Positions 33,213 to 40,826 of a stretch of DNA of 40,826 bases are shown here, piece after piece. Numbering within the stretch: position 1 is the first letter of the stretch; the number at the start of each line of letters is the position of its first letter. The position numbers were made by a program, and so were the translations under genes. Below the pieces are notes generated by a model, which made no database searches, had not been told where the DNA came from, and saw only the letters and a list, made by a program, of their open reading frames with translations. Source of the DNA: Halobacterium sp. KA-4 (GTDB taxonomy: Archaea > Halobacteriota > Halobacteria > Halobacteriales > Halobacteriaceae); assembly GCF_021028995.1 (NCBI RefSeq), contig NZ_JAJJZG010000023.1, positions 1 to 40,826 of the forward strand, read 5' to 3'.

Positions 33213-33524
33213 CTAACCGTCTGGACTGACCGGTCCTTTATACTTTGAGCGCACCTTCTCGCCTTCCCGCCACTGCCAGTAGTAGTAGCGGTTGTCGTTG
33301 ATCTCCTTGATCGTGATCGTCGCCTTTGTCGGGACATCATCGGGTTGCTCGTCAACCTCGTCTTCCTCCTCCGCTTCGGCAAGGCGGGCCTCGCGCTTGC
33401 GATGCTCGGCGAGCTCCTCGGCATAGCAGGCAACGTCTCGGAGCAGTTCGGGCGAGTAACCGTCGAGTGTGTCGACGACATCCGTGGGGAGGTCCGCTGG
33501 GGGCGTCGGTGGCTCGTAGGACAT
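33213..33524 (-). CDS. Small acidic/charged protein next to the origin
   Basis: From the ATG at 33524 (MSYEPPTPP) this is a 103-aa protein; a longer frame from 33563 adds 13 residues. It has a proline-rich start, a helical charged middle (ELLRDVACYAEELAEHRKREARLAEAEEEDEVDEQPDDV) and a strand-rich C terminus (KATITIKEINDNRYYYWQWREGEKVRSKYKGP). That C-terminal Tyr/Trp pattern, YYYWQWREG, recalls small haloarchaeal proteins whose function is unknown to me. The gene points towards the origin and is flanked by a large inverted repeat. Confidence 0.65.
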   Translation of the reverse strand: MSYEPPTPPADLPTDVVDTLDGYSPELLRDVACYAEELAEHRKREARLAEAEEEDEVDEQPDDVPTKATITIKEINDNRYYYWQWREGEKVRSKYKGPVSPDG

Positions 33525-33584
33525 GGGCCGATCTGTATTAACCAACATAGAGGCAAGAAGCATGGTTTTGTTGGTTAAACCGTA

Positions 33585-33724
33585 CGCTCTTATGTAGAAA
33601 CACGGAAAGAGGCCGTCTACGTGTAGTGGCTTTACGCTGCGCGACTTAGTTAGCGTTCAAACCGCCAGAAAATAGCAGAATTAGTTCCGGTTAAATCGTC
33701 TTTCCACAGCTCTACATAAGAGCG
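33585..33724. repeat. Long inverted repeat upstream of the small gene
   Basis: CGCTCTTATGTAGA at 33585-33598 and its exact complement at 33711-33724 form a 14-bp perfect pair around a 112-nt spacer. The similarity extends outwards (GTTAAACCGTA versus complemented GTTTACGGTT). The spacer holds no gene. It could be a MITE-like element, a protein-binding dyad near the promoter of the small gene, or an origin-flanking structure. Confidence 0.5.
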
Positions 33725-33923
33725 AACCGTAAACCAACCACTCACAACGTTCCTCCAGCAGCGGTAACACTACTCGAAACTCTCCATCAAGGAGTTTCGC
33801 CTGATGTTACAGCCCTTCGAATATCCTCGAACTCTGGACGAATCTACGAGTTCAAGGGGAGACGCCCATCAGGTCGTGGGACCTGCCCCCTGTTTGATCT
33901 CGTGATCAACTCGTTGGAGGTGC
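33725..33923. other. Intergenic region
   Basis: About 200 nt without a supportable gene between the inverted repeat and the minus-strand gene ending at 33924. I see nothing in it. Confidence 0.3.
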
Positions 33924-34616
33924 TTACCTGAACCATGGAATAGACTCCCATCTATGAGGTTGTGATTCCCCAGCCAAGTAGTAAAAAGCGGCGGGACTAG
34001 GATCTTCATTCTGATTATCTTCTTTGTTATCAAGACGGGAAGATAGTAATGCTCCCACACCGGTTTTGTCTGACTCACCGCGATCTTTGGTGAATGCCCA
34101 CGCAGAGCGAGTGGCTTCCTGAGTTGCAGCAAATTCGCGTTGTGGAAGGAATCCCCGATCAGCTGCTTCTTGCCGATCCTCCGAAAATTCCACAAAATGT
34201 TCTCTGTTTCTATCCCCACTAAATAGATGTCCATTTAGACTCTGTTCTGTCGCAACAAGAACCGCTGATGGGACTCTATCGATATTCTCTTGTTTATACT
34301 TGGGAGGATCGGTTACCATTCGTTCCCAGATGTTGACAGCCTTGCAAAAGGCTTCGCGTATGCTTTCACTATTTCCTTCGCCGTGAACCACACATACTGC
34401 ATAGAGTTCTTTCGCGCTATTAATCAGCATATCCGGCTCAGGTTTCCCTACTGGAGTAAATGAAGGGTATCGGTTCGTATCTAGCCTCCAGAAAATGTCA
34501 ACTTGACTACTAGAGGCCCAGCGGCTAATATCTGCCATAACCCTCTCTTTGCCCTCCAGCTCATCAAGTCCGTCAATGAAATTGGTTAGGTCTTTTTCTC
34601 CATACATATTGGACAA
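33924..34616 (-). CDS. Hypothetical protein, possible nuclease-like fold
   Basis: This 230-aa protein is not recognised. The segment VDIFWRLDTNRYPSFTPVGKPEPDMLINSAKELYAVCVVHGEGNSESIREAFCKAVNIWERM has a strand-PDxL-strand-helix layout suggesting a degraded PD-(D/E)XK-type core, but the second acid and lysine are not in place (CVV where E-x-K is expected). The rest is helical, with a Gln/Glu-rich middle. It is divergent from the partition remnant at 34791, and the AT-rich 170-nt gap suggests promoters for both. Confidence 0.55.
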   Translation of the reverse strand: MSNMYGEKDLTNFIDGLDELEGKERVMADISRWASSSQVDIFWRLDTNRYPSFTPVGKPEPDMLINSAKELYAVCVVHGEGNSESIREAFCKAVNIWERMVTDPPKYKQENIDRVPSAVLVATEQSLNGHLFSGDRNREHFVEFSEDRQEAADRGFLPQREFAATQEATRSAWAFTKDRGESDKTGVGALLSSRLDNKEDNQNEDPSPAAFYYLAGESQPHRWESIPWFR

Positions 34617-34790
34617 TTGTATATAGACAAGTTAAAACTTGCCCAACATATAATTAGACAACAACGTTTGGTTTGAAGTACTCAACTTAGTAGTTAGTTT
34701 GAAAAACAGTCTTCATTTAAGCATCAATAAACTGGTAAACGGTTGGTCGAAGGATTAAACTATCTCAGGGATCTATGATCTCTAAGATAC

Positions 34791-35024
34791 ATGGAATTAG
34801 AGATTACGACACCCCACTGCTTGCAGCATGACTTCGATTTAAAAACATACCTTACAGATACGATGCGCGTTCATCAACAACTTGGATTAGCTTTCAAAGA
34901 AGACTATGACTTTATCCTTGTGAACTACCCGCATTCAGTGAGGAATCTAATAGACAACGCGCGCTTAATGTTCCGGAAAGATAGTTCTTCAGATACTGTA
35001 GTGAATTTGGAGGGTGTGCTATGA
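34791..35024 (+). CDS. Truncated ParA-like remnant
   Basis: This 77-aa frame has DFDLKTYLTDTMRVHQQLGLAFKEDYDFILVNYPHSVRNLIDNARLMF. The part YDFILVNYPHSVRNLIDNA matches the Walker B region of ParA ATPases (YDxILxDxPPSLGxLTxNA), with Asp and the prolines changed. Walker A is absent, so it cannot work as ParA. Its stop overlaps the next start by 4 nt (ATGA), the arrangement expected of parA and its partner. It is most likely a parA reduced by internal deletion but kept in frame to preserve coupling. The short length alternatively allows an unrelated small protein. Confidence 0.5.
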   Translation: MELEITTPHCLQHDFDLKTYLTDTMRVHQQLGLAFKEDYDFILVNYPHSVRNLIDNARLMFRKDSSSDTVVNLEGVL

Positions 35025-35413
35025 CAGATCGTGATGAGCGCTCAGATCTTTTCAATAAATTCTCATCTGGAACCTCTGTCGTGTCACAAAGCACAGATGA
35101 GAGTGGTGAGGGACAGACGGATAACACGTCTAGCGGAGACGATGCTGGAGATCAGAATAATAACGAAGATCAGAACAGTAATGTAGAGGAATTGGATCCC
35201 ACGATTCCTGAAGAACCCATTAAGGACCGGAAGAGTGTTTTAATGTATCTACCAGATGATGTTTGGCGCGAACTCGACATCCGGTATGATGAACTAAATG
35301 CAAAACACAAGCGCCAGCATGACGAAGGACTTGAGAAGAATCGGGATTACTATCCAGCGGTGATACAAGCAGGATTAACCGGCAAAGACCTAGAAGACAT
35401 TTTAGATGTCTAA
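35021..35413 (+). CDS. ParB-like or adaptor partner of a partition system
   Basis: This 130-aa protein has a long Ser/Asn/Asp/Gln-rich disordered N terminus and a C-terminal segment DRKSVLMYLPDDVWRELDIRYDELNAKHKRQHDEGLEKNRDYYPAVIQAGL. The strand RKSVLMYL followed by PDDVWRELDIRYDELN looks like a ribbon-helix-helix-type motif. I recall small proteins with this end next to parA in haloarchaeal plasmids, unverified. It overlaps the remnant upstream by ATGA. It may bind centromere sites, but its own ATPase gene appears broken. Confidence 0.65.
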   Translation: MTDRDERSDLFNKFSSGTSVVSQSTDESGEGQTDNTSSGDDAGDQNNNEDQNSNVEELDPTIPEEPIKDRKSVLMYLPDDVWRELDIRYDELNAKHKRQHDEGLEKNRDYYPAVIQAGLTGKDLEDILDV

Positions 35414-36142
35414 AAGACCCATTATCGTCAAATGAAGTGTAACGGTAGCAGTCTGCTTTATCGAACGAAATCTATGACACATATATTACTAAAAGTCCGC
35501 AATTTGATCTTGGAAACTCCGTAATCTGTTTTTTGGAACTCTGTAAAGCGTCTGAGCAACTGCGAAAACCCTCGAAATTCCACGTAAAGTGTATACGGAC
35601 ATATCTATGGGCCATATCGTTGATAGCAGGCTGATACTCGTCGAAATCGATGGATTAGCCTACTCCGTAAAATCCAGAGTAAGTAATATATTAGAATAGA
35701 ACACAGGTTTGAACGTCCACGAGAAACTCCGAGCGGAGCGTATGATGAAATTATGATAGAATCTGGAATGGCCGGTTACTGGCCCAGGCCCCAGCATAGG
35801 GTCGATGAGGAATGGTCACCGATTGTTGGGGGTCTCTAGTTCGCGACGAATCCACTCGGGATGTTTCCGTTTGGATCGGTCCGCCGGCTTTAGTTTTCTT
35901 AGACATCTTAAATCTCTTTGATATCCGGGAGTTAATGTCGAACGGACGTCTGCTGATAATCGCATGTCGCTCATGCGTAGCACATTGTTGATGTAGAGCT
36001 ATCTTGCGATTGTGCTACAGACCGAACTAGATACGAACTAGGTCGCTAAGCAGTCTAACGGTCAGTTTCTATCCTCGAACCCTTTGGGGGAACTGTATCA
36101 ACAATCTCCTACGGAAGAGCGTCGGCGAAAGATAACTCAAAG
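35414..36142. other. Long intergenic region with short repeated motifs
   Basis: About 730 nt without a confident gene, following the par-like genes. The motif ACTCCGTAA recurs with variation at 35516-35524 (AAACTCCGTAAT), 35538-35546 (ACTCTGTAAA) and 35662-35670 (ACTCCGTAAA). These could be centromere-like sites, but the copies are few and divergent. No RNA gene is seen. Confidence 0.35.
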
Positions 36143-36157
36143 TCCCCCAACGGGGGA
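36143..36157. repeat. Perfect hairpin before the tnpB remnant
   Basis: TCCCCC/GGGGGA with an AAC loop is a perfect dyad, similar in style to the one at 7241-7263. It lies 2 nt before the start of the remnant frame. It might be a mobile-element RNA structure. Confidence 0.35.
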
Positions 36158-36158
36158 T

Positions 36159-36254
36159 ATGAGTAACGGCTGGTTGGTACAGCCCGGTGTCTCCCTGTTC
36201 GATCGCGAGAGCGGCCGGTTCACACCGAGAGAGCAGGAAGTCTGCAAACCCTAA
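36159..36254 (+). pseudogene. Possible tnpB C-terminal remnant
   Basis: A 31-codon frame from the ATG at 36159 to TAA at 36252-36254 reads NGWLVQPGVSLFDRESGRFTPREQEVCKP. The sequence after the stop has the two hairpins and end typical of haloarchaeal IS200/IS605 elements. It is thus inferred to be the tail of an RNA-guided-nuclease-type TnpB, although the residues alone do not prove it. Confidence 0.4.
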
Positions 36255-36303
36255 GACCCCAACGCTTGGGATTCCTCCAGCTTCAGGCGGAGGAGGATGT
36301 CAA
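36255..36303 (+). mobile_element. Right end of an IS200/IS605-type element
   Basis: Two hairpins follow: CCCAA/TTGGG at 36258-36270 and a larger CCTCC..GGAGG at 36274-36293 with mismatches. The sequence then ends GGATGTCAA. This pattern matches the right end (and omega-RNA end) of haloarchaeal IS200/IS605 elements, as recalled. Mismatches in the second hairpin suggest decay. The last bases are shared with the 3' end of the minus-strand gene at 36283. Confidence 0.5.
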
Positions 36304-37332
36304 CCGTAGTTTAGCGCCGGCATTTAGTTCCTCGAGCGTAATGCTTGTCGTCCGATAATCCGGCATAAGAAGCTCGATCTCATTGGTATTCGTATTCCAG
36401 ATGGTGACGGGGCGCCGTATGGATTCGTCATGACGACTTTCGTAGATTCCCGTAATAGTTTGAATATGATCCATTCCCGGACACGCGAGTTGTGGGTTTT
36501 CTCGACTCTGCTTGAGGTACCGATTCAGTGTCTTAATGGCGTAATTCTCTGGATTGCTTAGCGGGGCGTTATCAATATCACAGGGAAGATACTCGTCATC
36601 TACCCAATTGGATATATTAGTTTCGGAGAGGTGGTTGATGATTTTAGTGGCTACCTTTCTATTTTCGAATATCCAAGTTGAATTTCCGGATCGTTCCGCG
36701 AACATCGCGTACTTTTTGACGTACATCTCCTTATTGTTGTGATTGGAGATGACTTCAATCTCTGAATCCATCATTGTGTCATGAAGAGAAGGATGTATCG
36801 GGCCTTTTCCGTGGACGTCTGCTCGTGGATGTCCGGTCTGTCCCGGGTAGAGCGCCCACTGATATCCCGCTGCATTAAGCCACGATAACGCTTGTTCAAC
36901 AGCAGTACGATGAGGTAATGATTCAAGCGGATCCCCAATATGGCCCTTATTCATGTTAAATGCGGAATGCGGAACGACAATTTGTTCAAGATAGTCAGCA
37001 AAGAATCCAGCACTCAATTTAAGGAAAGTGTCTGTTGGTGCCCAAGTGACGTTGCGTCTGAGGATTGTCTTCTCAGTAACCGCACCGCCCTGCAAGAGAA
37101 ATTCGAGTTCAGGCTTGAATATTGTCTCCCATTCTTTGTCGGAGCAGTCGAGTAACGCCTGAAGCGTCGGTGGTTTGGAGGTACTGATGTGGTAGAGGTT
37201 TGAGCCGTGTTGGATTCCGACACCGTTGTACCAGAGCGTGATTGCCCAGATGGTTATCAGGCGTTCTTCCGTAATCGAATCAGACTTCTCGACTAACGAC
37301 AGAACACTTTCTGGGACTTCTATTTTCCCCAT
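36283..37332 (-). CDS. Unknown 349-aa protein with an IS-derived end
   Basis: The protein is not recognised. An N-terminal helical part (ESVLSLVEKSDSITEERLITIWAITLWYNGVGIQHG) is followed by a region with HPRADVHGKGPIHPSLHDTMMDSEIEVISNHNNKEMYVKKYAMFAE. Those acidic/charged strands could be a PD-(D/E)XK-like core (Asp...Glu-x-x-x), and TWIFENRKVATKIINHL is an ensuing strand-helix. The last residues LTSSSA are encoded by the IS200/IS605 right end, so the original C terminus is replaced. The gene may be functional or damaged by the insertion. Confidence 0.6.
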   Translation of the reverse strand: MGKIEVPESVLSLVEKSDSITEERLITIWAITLWYNGVGIQHGSNLYHISTSKPPTLQALLDCSDKEWETIFKPELEFLLQGGAVTEKTILRRNVTWAPTDTFLKLSAGFFADYLEQIVVPHSAFNMNKGHIGDPLESLPHRTAVEQALSWLNAAGYQWALYPGQTGHPRADVHGKGPIHPSLHDTMMDSEIEVISNHNNKEMYVKKYAMFAERSGNSTWIFENRKVATKIINHLSETNISNWVDDEYLPCDIDNAPLSNPENYAIKTLNRYLKQSRENPQLACPGMDHIQTITGIYESRHDESIRRPVTIWNTNTNEIELLMPDYRTTSITLEELNAGAKLRLTSSSA

Positions 37333-38180
37333 ATTTATCCTTCAAAACTAGAATACAAGTATTTTGTGTGTATGTGGTCTATTATCCAATACTACCATAT
37401 TTTTAGAACCACTTTTTAAGCACCTTACCAAGTATTTCCAATTTTCGTTGAAACGACCTGGTAAGGTTGAGTGCCTCACTATTGGCAGTCTCTACCTACT
37501 TTCGGGCGTGGATTCTGTAGTTGGTCGGCTTTGCACGCGCGTGGAGGACGTATCAATCGGTCAAACAGCAGTAAGGGGTCATCTACTGGCATATCTCTCG
37601 AATAAGCGGAATGAGAAGGAGATGATTACAAGAGCGAATCCCGTGTTTCGTCTTCAATTGATACACGACCCCACAACCACGACGAATGAACGCCACCAGC
37701 ACAGTCGATGGTTCTCCGTACGACTTCGGGGGCGATGCACGGCGCAGTCCGCACAGAAGAATGCCGAGCCCGTACTCCAGCAGCCACCATCCAGTGTTCG
37801 ACACGATGCGGCTGGCGTGTACTAGTCGCGAGCGATAAGATCGAACCCGCCGAATCTGAGCTGGCAGTTGCACCGCCAGTTCTGGCAGTACACCGTTCCC
37901 ACAACGCTCCCGTACGCACGAGAACCGAACACAGTAACGACTCTTCAACGACGACGGACGTGAGAAACCTCAACGACACCCCGATTCCACAACCTGCACA
38001 CAACGAACGACAATCGCCCACGAACACGCCCACGACCGAATGCGAGTTCTCGCCAGTCCATCTCCAGAGCTCACCCGGCACTATCTCTGGCTGTCTCGCT
38101 CGTAACTATCGGCAACCAACCCCCACCGCAATCGCCGAATCTACCAGATTCAATATGGTTTCCGTGGTGTTTTCGAGGGC
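37333..38180. other. Long region with no confident gene
   Basis: About 850 nt. Several frames over 100 codons exist on both strands (for example 37364-37825 plus and 37626-38081 minus), but they overlap one another, have neutral or basic Cys/Arg-rich composition unlike the acidic proteins elsewhere, and have no motif. It may be degraded DNA. It leads into the repeat array. Confidence 0.4.
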
Positions 38181-38650
38181 TAATTACAAGACGGGAGTAC
38201 GATTCAACCATGCAACACTGAACGGCATAATGACAGGATGGCGGTCGAATTCAGGGTGGTTATATTGACACACAAATCGACGCAGATCTAGACATGCAAA
38301 ATCACGTAATGACAGGATGGCAGTGCAATTAGGGGGGGTGAGTACTGAAACCAATAAATACAGGATGGCGTCCGAATTCATGGGGGTGACACTGAACGCT
38401 ATGGCACCTCCGCGACCAGCAACTACCATCGTATAATCACCAGATAGCGGTCGGACTCGGGGGGCTGACACTGAATACTGTAATGACAATACGGCGCCCG
38501 ATTTCATGGGGGTGGCACTGACACCCTGAATTACGCGAAAATCCACTGTCATTACAGGACGGCAGTGGAATTCCGGGCATCCATACGTACTTATATATTC
38601 TATCCGATAACTCGCATAATGACAGGACGGCGGCGCCATTACAGGGGGAT
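38181..38650 (+). repeat. Array of about eight G-tailed direct repeats (origin-like)
   Basis: Copies start near 38181 (weak), 38228, 38307, 38355, 38433, 38481, 38549 and 38617. The consensus is about 33 bp: TAATGACAGGATGGCGGTC, then GAATTCATGGGGGTG, and several copies continue with ACACTGA. Spacing alternates near 47-48 and 68-79 bp. The second half TCCGAATTCATGGGGGTG resembles the ORB box TCCGAATCAGGGGGGTG at 31 kb. This suggests another Orc-bound origin or satellite of the same initiator. No initiator gene adjoins it in this window. Confidence 0.6.
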
Positions 38651-38779
38651 TGTCATGAAATTACCACCCCCGAAATCGAGTACACACGTTCAGCCACGCA
38701 ACGAGAGGTCTTTAGAGGTGCTATACGCTAATCTCTGCTTGTGTAACATGTTCAGCGGAATTCACACAATTAGGGTTCA

Positions 38780-40090
38780 AGGGGGTGAAGTTTGAGGTGG
38801 GAGTCGGATATCGGATGAGTCAGGCGGAGCCGGGGGATGGGCGTAGCGAGTGGGGGAGATGGGTGCGTGGCGAGGGAGTGGACTCCCAGATTGTTGACAG
38901 TGGGGAACCCTGGGTGATGCGATTGGTTATGGAGGTGGAGTTGGGGATCGGGATTGGTGGTGGAGTTGACGATTCGTTATAGTGGTGGGGTTGGATTGAG
39001 ATTGGTGGAGTTGGACGTTGGTTACTGGCGAGGATGAAGGAGGTGGATTGGCGAAGGTGGAGTGGGGGTGTTAGCGGCGGGGTGTGTCTTGGCGACGCAG
39101 GTTCGAGGATTTGACTGACGGTGGGCGATAGACGATGGGCGACTGACGATTGGCGATGGACGGTAGGCGATGAGCGACTGATGGTGGACGGTGGGCGATA
39201 GACGATTGGCGAGGTGGATTGGGAGCGACTGCTTGGCGAGTGACGTGGTCGGTAGTCGAGTAGCGAGTAGCGAGTGGCAATGGTGGAGGGGTGGCTTGGA
39301 GTAGTGGCGGCGGAGCGACGACGACGTGGTCGGCAAGCCAAGGAGAGGAGACTGTGGATGGGACGACGAGTTGGCGGGTGGAGTGGAAGCAAGGGGGTTG
39401 GGGGAAGGGCGAGAAGCAAGACGGGAAGCGAGGTGTCGGCGGGGTGGAAAGCGAGACGAGATGCGAGATGCGAGGTGGGGGTGAGGGGAGGGCGGTGGGC
39501 GGAGAGTGACAGAATTGGTGGAGCGGCAAGTGGTGGGGCGGCAGCGACAACGACAGCGATGGGTTCGGGGCGGGCGCCACTGGAGATGGAGACGGCGGCG
39601 ATACACTAGGCGTGGGGCGACAGCGAGAGTGCGAGAATGAGAGGTGGGTGTTGAGGGTGACGGCAGCGATGACAGCGACAGTGAGAGTGGGAGCGAGAGT
39701 GAGGGTGAGAGTGAGAGTGAGAGCGAGGGGTGGGGCCGTCGACGATCAGGCACAGGTACGAATACGAGATCCAGGGGGAGGGGGGATGGGAGTGTGACAG
39801 GAACGGTGGTGTCGATAGCAAGTGCCAGCTGGAGACCATACATAGGAGCGGGAAGCAACGACAACACAACATAGGCTGCGAACGAAGGGAACTGGAGACC
39901 AGACCGAACAGGGACGAACAGGAAGGGAGGGGAGGATTGGGCAGCGGGAGAATAGGAAGCGGGAGGGGCGAACAGAGAGGACGGTGGGTGGAGGAAGAAC
40001 AGGGAAGGAGGGTGGTGGGTTGGGCGAGGAAGGAGAAGGTCGAACAAGGAGCAGGTGGAGCGAACAGGACGACGTCAAGCGAGAGAGGTT
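38780..40090. repeat. Extreme G/purine-biased low-complexity block
   Basis: Counting the 60 bases at 39361-39420 gives 33 G, 15 A, 6 C and 6 T; at 39901-39960 it gives 28 G, 21 A, 8 C and 3 T. Degenerate short repeats occur, for example GGCGATGGACG-like units around 39110-39240 and GAGAGTGAGAGT runs around 39680-39740. The long minus-strand open frames (up to 341 codons, Ser/Pro/Leu-rich) come from the bias and are not credible genes. Possible roles are structural or replication-linked. Confidence 0.6.
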
Positions 40091-40123
40091 GAGTGAGCGA
40101 GAGGAGTAGGGGTGGGTGTGCAA

Positions 40124-40323
40124 GCAGACGTCCAACGCAAGGCGCGGGGAGCGAAAGAGCGCGGGGGCATTGGTGGATGGAGAAAGAAGGGAGTGGGCGG
40201 GAGATGAATTCTCGATGGGTTGCCGCCGGCGGTTCAACCGGGGCGGAGCCAGGAAGCTCGTCGGGGCGGAGCCAGGTGTCAGCGCGGCGGCGGGGAGTAG
40301 CCGGGGTCGGCAGACGTCCAACG
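40124..40323. repeat. Short direct repeats beside the transposase
   Basis: GCAGACGTCCAACG occurs at 40124-40137 and 40310-40323, and CGGGGCGGAGCCAGG at 40239-40253 and 40262-40276. They are in a G-rich stretch between the biased block and the IS, possibly remnants of tandem duplications. Confidence 0.4.
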
Positions 40324-40407
40324 AGAATGGGATCAGTCTTGGAGCGAAACAGGGGAGCAGAGCTCGACGCAGCCAGCGGGATTGTCAACCCGAGCATCCG
40401 TCTTTAG

Positions 40408-40824
40408 TTAAGCCTCACACCTCGGTTGTGTAGTGGTAGCGAGCGTCTCTTGTAAGATTGGTCGTTGCTTGTGGATCTTTTGAGCGTCTTCGATCAGCCG
40501 GTCGAGCAGCGGCGGTGGTGAATAGCCGAGGAACTCACCGAGTTCGTGGAGAATGAGCTGGGCGTGCGACCGGAAGGTCGCCGCCCAGCGCTCTGTCGGA
40601 AACACAAGCTCATCATCCGCCTGCTCAGTGACTAGATCCAACAGATCGCGGCTTACAAGCAGCGACAGCAGCGCTGCGTACAATAAGATCCTCACCACAT
40701 GTTCGTCACTCGTGTCGAACTCGTCCAATTCGTACTGCGTCTTCAGCTCCCGGAACAGCAACTCAACTTCCCACCGACAGCGGTAGATCTCCGCTAAATC
40801 CGCCGGAAAGAACTCCTTCCTCGC
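40408..40824 (-). CDS. IS4-family transposase, C-terminal part
   Basis: The frame enters from the right edge and ends with a TAA at 40408-40410. It contains AEIYRCRWEVELLFRELKTQYELDEFDTSDEHVVRILLYAALLSLLVSRDLL. The Tyr-x2-Arg-x3-Glu-x6-Lys pattern is the YREK box of IS4-family transposases (ISH8-like in haloarchaea), which includes the catalytic Glu. The tail is helical. The N-terminal part lies outside the window, so its intactness is unknown, and the element's left inverted repeat was not identified. Confidence 0.85.
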   Translation of the reverse strand, partial: ARKEFFPADLAEIYRCRWEVELLFRELKTQYELDEFDTSDEHVVRILLYAALLSLLVSRDLLDLVTEQADDELVFPTERWAATFRSHAQLILHELGEFLGYSPPPLLDRLIEDAQKIHKQRPILQETLATTTQPRCEA

Positions 40825-40826
40825 TA

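Noticed and set aside
35516-35670. Iteron array after the par-like genes
   Set aside because: Only three divergent ACTCCGTAA-like copies with irregular spacing; kept as a weak note rather than a separate claim.
37708-38268. 186-codon plus-strand frame
   Set aside because: Overlaps other long frames on both strands, runs into the repeat array, and lacks halophilic acidity or motifs.
38181-38650. CRISPR array
   Set aside because: Repeat copies vary in sequence and spacing (47-79 bp) and have no uniform repeat length or cas genes, so the pattern fits origin-type iterons better.
39022-40047. 341-codon minus-strand frame of Ser/Pro/Leu
   Set aside because: Long open frames follow from the lack of stop codons in C/T-rich DNA; the overlapping frames are equally long in other phases.
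1-40826. tRNA or rRNA genes
   Set aside because: I saw no cloverleaf-type sequence or rRNA-like stretches by reading; a covariance search would be decisive.

Overview
The window looks like accessory DNA, probably plasmid or megaplasmid, of a halophilic archaeon (Haloarchaea). The evidence is the strongly acidic predicted proteins, AT-rich archaeal TATA boxes close to start codons, an Orc1/Cdc6 initiator with G-tailed origin repeats, a TrmB-type regulator, a Tat-lipoprotein binding protein, and halo-type IS6, IS4 and probable IS200/IS605 elements or remnants. It is a mosaic: remnants and broken genes sit at most of the boundaries between intact modules.

Layout. (1) 1-5.2 kb: a ParA partition pair on the minus strand, a CoiA-like nuclease, a ParB/sulfiredoxin-fold protein and two AbrB-like proteins. 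Four copies of the octamer CGTATACG, one inside a perfect 20-bp palindrome, look like operator or centromere sites. (2) 5.2-8.9 kb: a sigma-region-4-like regulator and a HEXXH protease (ImmR/ImmA-like pairing), then an intact IS6-family element joining two truncated genes. (3) 8.7-21.9 kb: a defence-like island. It holds a structured-RNA candidate, a 1133-aa zinc-finger/winged-helix protein, a 1293-aa single-chain restriction-modification enzyme, a SocA/YwgA-like protein with a TrmB regulator, and a divergent four-gene operon of two small proteins, a 479-aa possible barrel protein and a PD-(D/E)XK nuclease. A decayed RM-like fragment follows. (4) 22.2-28.7 kb: remnants of an ArsR regulator and a CSCS-type permease, then a complete ABC importer, a HAD phosphatase and a metallophosphoesterase, suggesting uptake and cleavage of an organophosphate.

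(5) 29-35.4 kb: a likely truncated gene, an Orc C-terminal remnant, and a replication origin. Two inverted ORB-like repeats flank an AT-rich segment, more repeats lie on both sides of orc1/cdc6, and a parA-like remnant overlaps a ParB-like partner gene. (6) 35.4-40.8 kb: a tnpB end remnant fused to the 3' end of an unknown gene, a second array of about eight G-tailed repeats resembling the origin boxes, about 1.3 kb of extremely G/purine-biased low-complexity DNA, and an IS4-type transposase cut by the window end.

The presence of parA with its sites at one end and an Orc1/ORB origin with a decayed par locus at the other suggests a fused or cointegrate replicon. The least-described candidates are the TrmB-controlled operon at 17.6-21.1 kb, the structured RNA at 8.77 kb, and the paired repeat array plus GC-skewed block at 38.2-40.1 kb. 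All family assignments come from reading motifs; no database search was run.
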